The notes under the pieces are model-generated. The model saw nothing but the letters and a program-made list of their open reading frames with translations, searched no databases and was not told where the DNA came from. A program made the translations under genes and the position numbers. DNA of 11,110 bases from the NCBI GenBank assembly GCA_023442945.1, contig JAEZWW010000043.1:1-11110 (forward strand), in the 5' to 3' direction. Shown piece after piece: positions 6,595-11,110 of the stretch. The first letter of the stretch is position 1. Every line of letters begins with the position of its first letter. The DNA is from Pseudomonadota bacterium (GTDB lineage: Bacteria; Pseudomonadota; Gammaproteobacteria; Burkholderiales; Burkholderiaceae_C).

Positions 6595-7566
6595 TCAGCG
6601 CAGGTGCTCCAGATTCACCTCGGCCGCGCCTTCCAGACGCAGACCCTTGGGCAGCGGGAATTTGACCGTCTCTTCAATCCCAGCCAACGAGCGGACCGAC
6701 ACCGCGCCCAGCGCGCGCAGCCGCTCAATCACCTGCCGCACCAGAATGTCCGGGGCCGACGCCCCGGCCGTCAGGCCGATGTGGCGCGCGCCTTCGACCC
6801 ATTCGGCCTGCAGCTCATCCGCGCTGTCGATCATGTACGCACGTGTGCCAAGCTTCTGCGCCAACTCGCGCAGGCGGTTGCTGTTGCTGCTGGTCGGGCT
6901 GCCGACGACGATGACCACGTCCACCTGCGGCGATAGCAGCTTGACCGCGTCCTGCCGGTTCTGCGTGGCGTAGCAAATGTCCTGCTGCTTGGGCTCGCGC
7001 ACCTGCGGAAAGCGCGCCTTCACGGCGGCGGTGATTTCGGCCGCGTCGTCCACGCTCAGCGTGGTCTGCGTCACCACGGCCAGCAGCGTTTCTTGCTCGG
7101 GCTGGATGCGGGCAACATCGGCCACGTCTTCGACCAGATGGATGCCGCCATCCAACTGGCCCATAGTGCCTTCGACCTCGGGGTGGCCCTTGTGGCCGAT
7201 CATGATGAATTCGTAGCCCTCGCGGCGCAGCTTGGCAACTTCGACATGCACCTTGCTGACCAAGGGGCAAGTCGCGTCAAACACCTGAAAGCCGCGCGCC
7301 TCGGCCTCGCGCTCGACCGACTTGGGCACGCCGTGCGCGCTGAACACCAGCGTGGCGCCCGGTGGCACGTCGGCCAGCTCTTCGATGAAAATCGCGCCCT
7401 TGGCCTTCAGGTCGTTGACGACGTAGGTGTTGTGCACGATCTCGTGGCGCACGTAGATCGGCGCGCCGAATTTGGCCAAAGCACGTTCGACGATTTCAAT
7501 GGCGCGGTCGACGCCGGCGCAGAAGCCGCGCGGCTCCGCCAAAACGATGTCTGCATCTGCGGCCAT
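6595..7566 (-). CDS. ispH: 4-hydroxy-3-methylbut-2-enyl diphosphate reductase
   Basis: IspH (LytB) performs the last step of the MEP isoprenoid pathway, reducing HMBPP to IPP and DMAPP with an iron-sulfur cluster in the cytoplasm. The 323-residue protein has the normal family length. The three cluster cysteines are visible: PRGFCAGV (Cys16), DATCPLV (Cys100) and DICYATQNRQ (Cys198). Active-site motifs include RHEIVHN, FSAHGVP, GHKGHPEVEGT with the catalytic glutamate, TQTTLS and SPTSSNSNRL. The ATG at 7566-7564 is preferred: it overlaps the fkpB stop as TGATG and has GGGG seven bases upstream. A GTG one codon earlier is possible. The overlap implies co-transcription and translational coupling with fkpB, a pairing also known from other proteobacteria. 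Confidence 0.97.
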   Translation of the reverse strand: MAADADIVLAEPRGFCAGVDRAIEIVERALAKFGAPIYVRHEIVHNTYVVNDLKAKGAIFIEELADVPPGATLVFSAHGVPKSVEREAEARGFQVFDATCPLVSKVHVEVAKLRREGYEFIMIGHKGHPEVEGTMGQLDGGIHLVEDVADVARIQPEQETLLAVVTQTTLSVDDAAEITAAVKARFPQVREPKQQDICYATQNRQDAVKLLSPQVDVVIVVGSPTSSNSNRLRELAQKLGTRAYMIDSADELQAEWVEGARHIGLTAGASAPDILVRQVIERLRALGAVSVRSLAGIEETVKFPLPKGLRLEGAAEVNLEHLR

Positions 7567-8009
7567 CACAGCACCCCAATGATCTGCACTTCAAACGTCA
7601 CCGGCTGGCCGGCCAGCGGGTGGTTGAAGTCCAGGCGCAGCGCGCCGTCGTCGCGCACCGCCTGCACCACGCCGGCAAACTGGCCCAGCCCGTCGGGCGT
7701 CGGCAGCTGCACCACGTCGCCCACTTCATAACGCTCGTTCGGGTCGCCCATGCTGTCCAACTCGCGCCGCGCCAGCCACTGCACCATGTCCGGGTTGCGC
7801 TCGCCAAACGCCGCGCCGGCGGGCAAGTCAAAACTGGCGTGGGCGCCTTCTTCCAGGCCGATCAGGCGCTCCTCCACGGCGGGCGACAGCTCGCCCCTGC
7901 CCAGCGTCAGCGTGGCGGGCTTGCCGCCAAAAGTGCTGACAACATCGCCCTGCGGGCCGGCCAGGCGGTAATGCAATGTGAGGAAGGAGCCCGGTTCGAC
8001 GGTGGTCAT
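7566..8009 (-). CDS. fkpB: FKBP-type peptidyl-prolyl isomerase, SlpA/FkpB type
   Basis: Cytoplasmic proline isomerase and chaperone of the SlyD/SlpA family. The 147 residues contain the split FKBP domain with an inserted chaperone flap: an N-terminal strand FLTLHYRLAGPQGDVVSTF (9-27), PATLTLGRGELSPAVEERLIG (31-51), the marker AAFGERNPDMVQ (66-77) at the flap boundary, and the closing LDFNHPLAGQPVTFEVQI (126-143), which is highly diagnostic of this family. There is no His-rich C-terminal tail as in SlyD, in keeping with SlpA/FkpB. The ATG at 8009 has GGGA a few bases upstream. Its stop TGA overlaps the ispH start by one base. It is divergent from radC across a 56-base gap. Confidence 0.92.
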   Translation of the reverse strand: MTTVEPGSFLTLHYRLAGPQGDVVSTFGGKPATLTLGRGELSPAVEERLIGLEEGAHASFDLPAGAAFGERNPDMVQWLARRELDSMGDPNERYEVGDVVQLPTPDGLGQFAGVVQAVRDDGALRLDFNHPLAGQPVTFEVQIIGVL

Positions 8010-8034
8010 AAACGTCCCAGATAAACTGCCCCGG

Positions 8035-8040
8035 ATTGTA
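8035..8040 (-). promoter_or_regulatory. Putative -10 element for fkpB-ispH
   Basis: The minus strand reads TACAAT in the short GC-rich gap between fkpB and radC, a close match to the sigma-70 -10 consensus. Transcription would start about 20 bases before the fkpB ATG. The -35 region (around 8058-8063, CCGGGT) is poor, so support is limited. Confidence 0.35.
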
Positions 8041-8065
8041 GGAAACCCCAGGCGCGCACCCGGCC

Positions 8066-8743
8066 ATGACCCTGAAAGACCTTCCGCCCGACGCGCGCCC
8101 GCGCGAGAAGCTGCTGGCGCGCGGCGCCGGCGCGCTGTCGGACGCCGAGCTGCTGGCGCTGCTGCTGCGCACCGGCACGGCCGGGCGCGGCGTGCTGCAA
8201 ATGGCGCAGGAGGTGCTGGACGCGTTTGGTGGTCTGGCCGGGCTGCTGCACGCCGGTGTGGACGACCTCAAGCGCGTCAAGGGCCTGGGCGGCAGCGCCA
8301 AACGGGCCGAGCTGGTGGCGGTGTTGGAGCTGGCCCGCCGCGCGCTGGCCGAGCAGTTGCGCACGCGCCCGGTGTTCGAATCGCCCACCGCGGTCAAGGA
8401 CTACGTTCAGCTGCACCTGGGCCAGCGCCCGCACGAGGTGTTTGCCGTGCTGTTTCTGGACAGCCAGCACCGGCTGATCGCGCTGGAAGAGCTGTTCCGC
8501 GGCACGCTGGGCCAAACCAGCGTGTACCCGCGCGAAGTCGCCTTGCGCGCCCTGCACCACCATGCGGCCGCCGTCGTACTGGCCCACAACCACCCCAGCG
8601 GCAGCGTGCAACCCAGCCGCGCCGACGATGTGCTGACACAGACGCTGAAGACCGCGCTGGCGCTGCTGGACGTGCGCGTGCTGGACCATGTCATCGTCGG
8701 CCCGGGCCAGGCGCTGTCGATGGCCGAGCGTGGCCTTATTTGA
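8066..8743 (+). CDS. radC: RadC family (UPF0758) JAB/MPN-domain protein
   Basis: 225 residues, the normal length. The N-terminal part (REKLLARGAGALSDAELLALLLRTG, about 13-37) and the helix-hairpin-helix-like LKRVKGLGGSAKRAEL (68-83) are typical of RadC. The C-terminal MPN domain carries the JAMM metal site: HNHPSGS (His174, His176) and Asp187 in SRADD, with an upstream glutamate (Glu124 in RPHEVF) as the expected catalytic residue. The biochemical role of RadC is unsettled; the old link to recombinational repair in E. coli is not secure, and many homologues lie in mobile elements. This copy looks chromosomal, given its GC content and its housekeeping neighbours. ATG 8066 gives the family-like MTLKDLPPDARPREKLL start. 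Confidence 0.95.
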   Translation: MTLKDLPPDARPREKLLARGAGALSDAELLALLLRTGTAGRGVLQMAQEVLDAFGGLAGLLHAGVDDLKRVKGLGGSAKRAELVAVLELARRALAEQLRTRPVFESPTAVKDYVQLHLGQRPHEVFAVLFLDSQHRLIALEELFRGTLGQTSVYPREVALRALHHHAAAVVLAHNHPSGSVQPSRADDVLTQTLKTALALLDVRVLDHVIVGPGQALSMAERGLI

Positions 8744-8881
8744 ATAAAAGCGGCCCCTAGCCCTACTGTGATCAGCGCAGCCAGCTACCTTTTCAGGAGC
8801 AATTGACCACCGCCAGATGGCATGAGGACCGTGCACATCTGTTGCACTGGACGTCCCACCGGCACCGAACCACGCCCCCGC
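8744..8881 (+). other. Leader/upstream region of the TonB-dependent transporter
   Basis: This 138-base gap holds an AGGAGC (8795-8800) that looks like a ribosome binding site. The nearest starts behind it are TTG 8803 and ATG 8817, which begin frames other than the transporter's (ATG 8817 reads only ATG-GCA-TGA). An in-frame ATG occurs at 8822, 21 bases past it. I see no cobalamin riboswitch and no clear Fur box. AATAAAAGCGGCC just after radC is not a convincing terminator. Confidence 0.35.
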
Positions 8882-10990
8882 ATGACGCTCTTCTCGCCAC
8901 GCCCCTCGGCCCTGTGCCTGGCCGCGCTTGCCGCGGTGGCGCCGGCGTGGGCGGACGGCGAGCAGGACGCCGCCAGCGTGCCCGCGCTGGACGAGGTGGT
9001 GATCAACGCCAGCGGCCAGGCGCAGCGCAGCCTGGACGCACCGGCCGCGGTCCAGGCGGTGGACCAGGCCACGATCGAGCGCGCCGGCCCGCGCATCAAC
9101 CTGTCGGAATCGCTGAACCGCGTGCCAGGCATCACCGTGCTCAACCGGCAGAATTACGCGCAGGACCTGCAACTGTCGATCCGCGGCTCGGGCGCCCGGT
9201 CGACCTTCGGCATCCGCGGCGCGCGCCTGATCGTCGACGGCATTCCCGCGACCATGCCCGACGGCCAGGCGCAGGCGTCCACGATCAGCCTGCCCTCGGC
9301 CGCGCGCATCGAGATGCTGCGCGGCCCCATGGCGCTGATGTACGGCAACTCGTCCGCTGGCGTGGTGCAGGTGTTCACCGCCGACGGCCCGGCGCGGCCC
9401 GAAGTCCGGGCCACCGCCGACGTCGGCGCCAACGGCTTGCTGCGCCTGGGTGCGCAGGCGGCCGGCCAGCAAGGGCGCTACAACTACGTGCTGGACCTGA
9501 GTGACACGCGCACCGACGGCTGGCGCGCGCACAGCGCGGCCCAGCGGCGGCACCTGAACGCCAAGCTGCGCACCGAGCTGGACGAGCGCACGCGCCTGAC
9601 GCTCGTCGCCAACGTGTTCGACCAGCCCCGGTCGCAGGACCCGCTGGGCCTGACGCGCGCGCAGCTGCAGGCCGACCCGCGCCAGGCCGATGCCCGCGCG
9701 GCCGAGTACGACGCTGGCAAACAGGTGTCGCAAAGCCAACTGGGCCTGGTGCTCCAGCACCGGCTGGACCGCGATAGCGAGGTGACGGCGCGCGTCTACG
9801 CCGGCCGGCGCGATCTGGACAACCGGCTGTCGATCTCGCTGGCGGCGCAGCAGGCGCCCACCTCGGCCGGCGGCATCGTCGATCTGGACCGCAGCTACAG
9901 CGGCGTCGGCCTGACTTACCAGCGCGGCGTGCCCCTGGGCCAGGGCCGCCTGCGCTTCAGCGCCGGGCTGGAGCTGGAGCAGATGCGCGAGCGGCGGCGC
10001 GGCTACCTGAACGCGCTGGGCGCGCGCGGCGACCTCAAGCGCGACGAGGACGACAGCGCCCAAAGCGTTGGCCTGTTCGCGCAAGGCGATTGGGCCATCA
10101 ACGAAGACTGGAGCGCCGTGGCGGGCCTGCGCGTGAGCCGCGTGGATTTCCGGGTGCGCGACCACTTCGTCCGCCCCGGCAACCCCGACGACAGCGGCCG
10201 CACGCGCTACGGCGCCACCCAGCCGATGCTGGGCCTCACGCGCCACCTGGGCGAGCACACGCACCTGTACGCCAACGTCGGTCGCGGCTTCGAAACCCCC
10301 ACGCTGGCCGAGATCGGCTACCGCCCTCAGGGCAGCGGGCCGAACCTGGGCTTGCGCGCGGCGCGCAGCACGCACGCGGAAGTCGGCCTCAAGACGCAGC
10401 TGTCACCCACTCAGCGGCTGGACGTGGCCGTGTTCGACATCCGCACCGCGCGCGAGATCGTGGTCGCGTCCAGCAGCGGCGGACGCGCCGTCTACGCCAA
10501 CGCCGGGCGCACACGGCGCAGCGGGCTGGAAGTGGCCTACAGCGCGCAGTTCACGCCCGAATGGCACGCGCAGTTGGCCTTGTCCACGCTGAACGTCCGG
10601 TTTACCGACGCCTTTTCGGCCAGCGGCACGCCGGTCGCGCGCGGCAACCGCCTGCCCGGTATCCCCCAGCGCACCCTGTTCGCCGAAGTCGGGTGGCAGC
10701 CCAAGGCTTGGCCCGGCTTTTCCGCCACGGTCGAGGCCGTGCACCTGGGCCGCATGGCGGTGGACGACGTGAACTCCGACCGCACCGCGTCGGCCACCGT
10801 GTTCAACCTGCGCCTGGGTTGGGAGCAGCGCGTGGGCGGCTGGCGGCTGCGCCAGTTCGTGCGCGTGGACAACCTGGCGGACAAGGCCTACGTCGGCTCG
10901 GTCATTGCCAACGACGGCAACCGCCGCTTCTTCGAGCCCGCGCCGGGGCGGCAATGGGCGGTCGGGGTCAGCGCCACCTACGCGTTCTAG
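8882..10990 (+). CDS. pqqU: TonB-dependent outer-membrane transporter, PqqU/YncD-like
   Basis: A 702-residue outer-membrane receptor that would take up its ligand using TonB/ExbBD energy. MTLFSPRPSALCLAALAAVAPAWA is a signal peptide with AWA|D cleavage near residue 24. A TonB box (DEVVINAS, 37-44) is followed by the plug (about 52-168), with NYAQDLQLSIRG, ARSTFGIRG, VDGIPATMPDGQ and EMLRGPMALMYGNSSAGVV. The barrel follows and ends in ...YAF with a C-terminal aromatic. Several stretches (NYAQDLQ, GARSTFGIRG, DGIPATMPDGQ, GRGFETPT, EIVVASSSGGR, NAGRTRRSG, YVGSVI) recall E. coli YncD, now PqqU, the transporter of pyrroloquinoline quinone; the ligand here is inferred from that resemblance. The start is uncertain: ATG 8882 is preferred because it begins a normal signal peptide, although no clear Shine-Dalgarno precedes it; ATG 8822 would add 20 residues and spoil the n-region. 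No ligand-related neighbour is visible. Confidence 0.88.
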   Translation: MTLFSPRPSALCLAALAAVAPAWADGEQDAASVPALDEVVINASGQAQRSLDAPAAVQAVDQATIERAGPRINLSESLNRVPGITVLNRQNYAQDLQLSIRGSGARSTFGIRGARLIVDGIPATMPDGQAQASTISLPSAARIEMLRGPMALMYGNSSAGVVQVFTADGPARPEVRATADVGANGLLRLGAQAAGQQGRYNYVLDLSDTRTDGWRAHSAAQRRHLNAKLRTELDERTRLTLVANVFDQPRSQDPLGLTRAQLQADPRQADARAAEYDAGKQVSQSQLGLVLQHRLDRDSEVTARVYAGRRDLDNRLSISLAAQQAPTSAGGIVDLDRSYSGVGLTYQRGVPLGQGRLRFSAGLELEQMRERRRGYLNALGARGDLKRDEDDSAQSVGLFAQGDWAINEDWSAVAGLRVSRVDFRVRDHFVRPGNPDDSGRTRYGATQPMLGLTRHLGEHTHLYANVGRGFETPTLAEIGYRPQGSGPNLGLRAARSTHAEVGLKTQLSPTQRLDVAVFDIRTAREIVVASSSGGRAVYANAGRTRRSGLEVAYSAQFTPEWHAQLALSTLNVRFTDAFSASGTPVARGNRLPGIPQRTLFAEVGWQPKAWPGFSATVEAVHLGRMAVDDVNSDRTASATVFNLRLGWEQRVGGWRLRQFVRVDNLADKAYVGSVIANDGNRRFFEPAPGRQWAVGVSATYAF

Positions 10991-11038
10991 CGCGGCGGCG
11001 CCGGCCCGGGTCCAGGGCGATCGGGTACAAACACAGCC

Positions 11039-11110
11039 ATGGCCTCCCCGCCCCCCAAAGCCCGTTCCCTCCAGGACCTGAAAGCCCTGCGCCAGCGCCT
11101 GGCCGAGGCG
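11039..11110 (+). CDS. 5' end of a gene, truncated by the window edge (possibly Smr-domain protein)
   Basis: ATG at 11039 opens a frame still open at the window end: MASPPPKARSLQDLKALRQR..., 24 codons. GC usage matches the neighbouring core genes. The start (short Pro/Lys-rich tail, then a charged helix LQDLKALRQRLAEA) resembles the N-terminus of betaproteobacterial Smr/MutS2-domain proteins, but 24 residues cannot establish this. It follows the transporter on the same strand after 48 bases, without a recognisable terminator between them. Confidence 0.45.
   Translation, partial: MASPPPKARSLQDLKALRQRLAEA

Noticed and set aside
8744..8881. Cobalamin riboswitch ahead of the TonB-dependent transporter
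   Set aside because: No B12-box-like conserved sequence is visible and the gap is too short for a full riboswitch.
8006..10375. 789-aa minus-strand frame opposite radC and the transporter
   Set aside because: A long shadow caused by high GC; its Ala/Arg/Gln-rich composition matches antisense of the two well-supported genes.

Overview
The window is bacterial chromosome. The right side is very GC-rich. The order radC (+) facing fkpB-ispH (-), then serS and tRNA-Ser (-), together with the protein sequences, points to a betaproteobacterium, most likely Burkholderiales/Comamonadaceae (Acidovorax, Ottowia, Diaphorobacter or similar). This placement is recalled from general knowledge, not searched.

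Layout. (1) Positions 1-4846 are an accessory block of visibly lower GC. It holds a perfect 15-bp-stem hairpin (17-50), a 47-residue Cys-containing two-repeat ORF too short for usual gene callers (131-274, +), a possible terminator (403-439, -), and one very large gene (476-4627, -). That gene encodes a 1383-residue protein with an N-terminal PD-(D/E)XK-like nuclease, a STAND-type P-loop NTPase and a long C-terminal sensor-like region, which is the layout of Avs-type anti-phage proteins. (2) Positions 4847-8743 are core housekeeping: an intrinsic terminator, a tRNA-Ser(CGA) whose 3' acceptor strand is abnormal, serS, a repeat-rich gap, ispH and fkpB on the minus strand, and radC divergent on the plus strand. 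(3) Positions 8744-11110 hold a TonB-dependent outer-membrane transporter resembling PqqU/YncD and the first 24 codons of another gene.

How it fits together. fkpB and ispH overlap by one base and are probably translated as a unit. serS and tRNA-Ser lie in line with a terminator behind the tRNA, pairing a synthetase with its substrate. The putative defence gene sits immediately beyond that tRNA, a common landing place for integrated islands. The altered tRNA 3' end may be a scar of such an event or a simple small deletion. No integrase, transposase or CRISPR array is visible. The strongest candidates for new biology are the Avs-like protein, the Cys-repeat microprotein beside it, and the damaged-looking tRNA-Ser gene.
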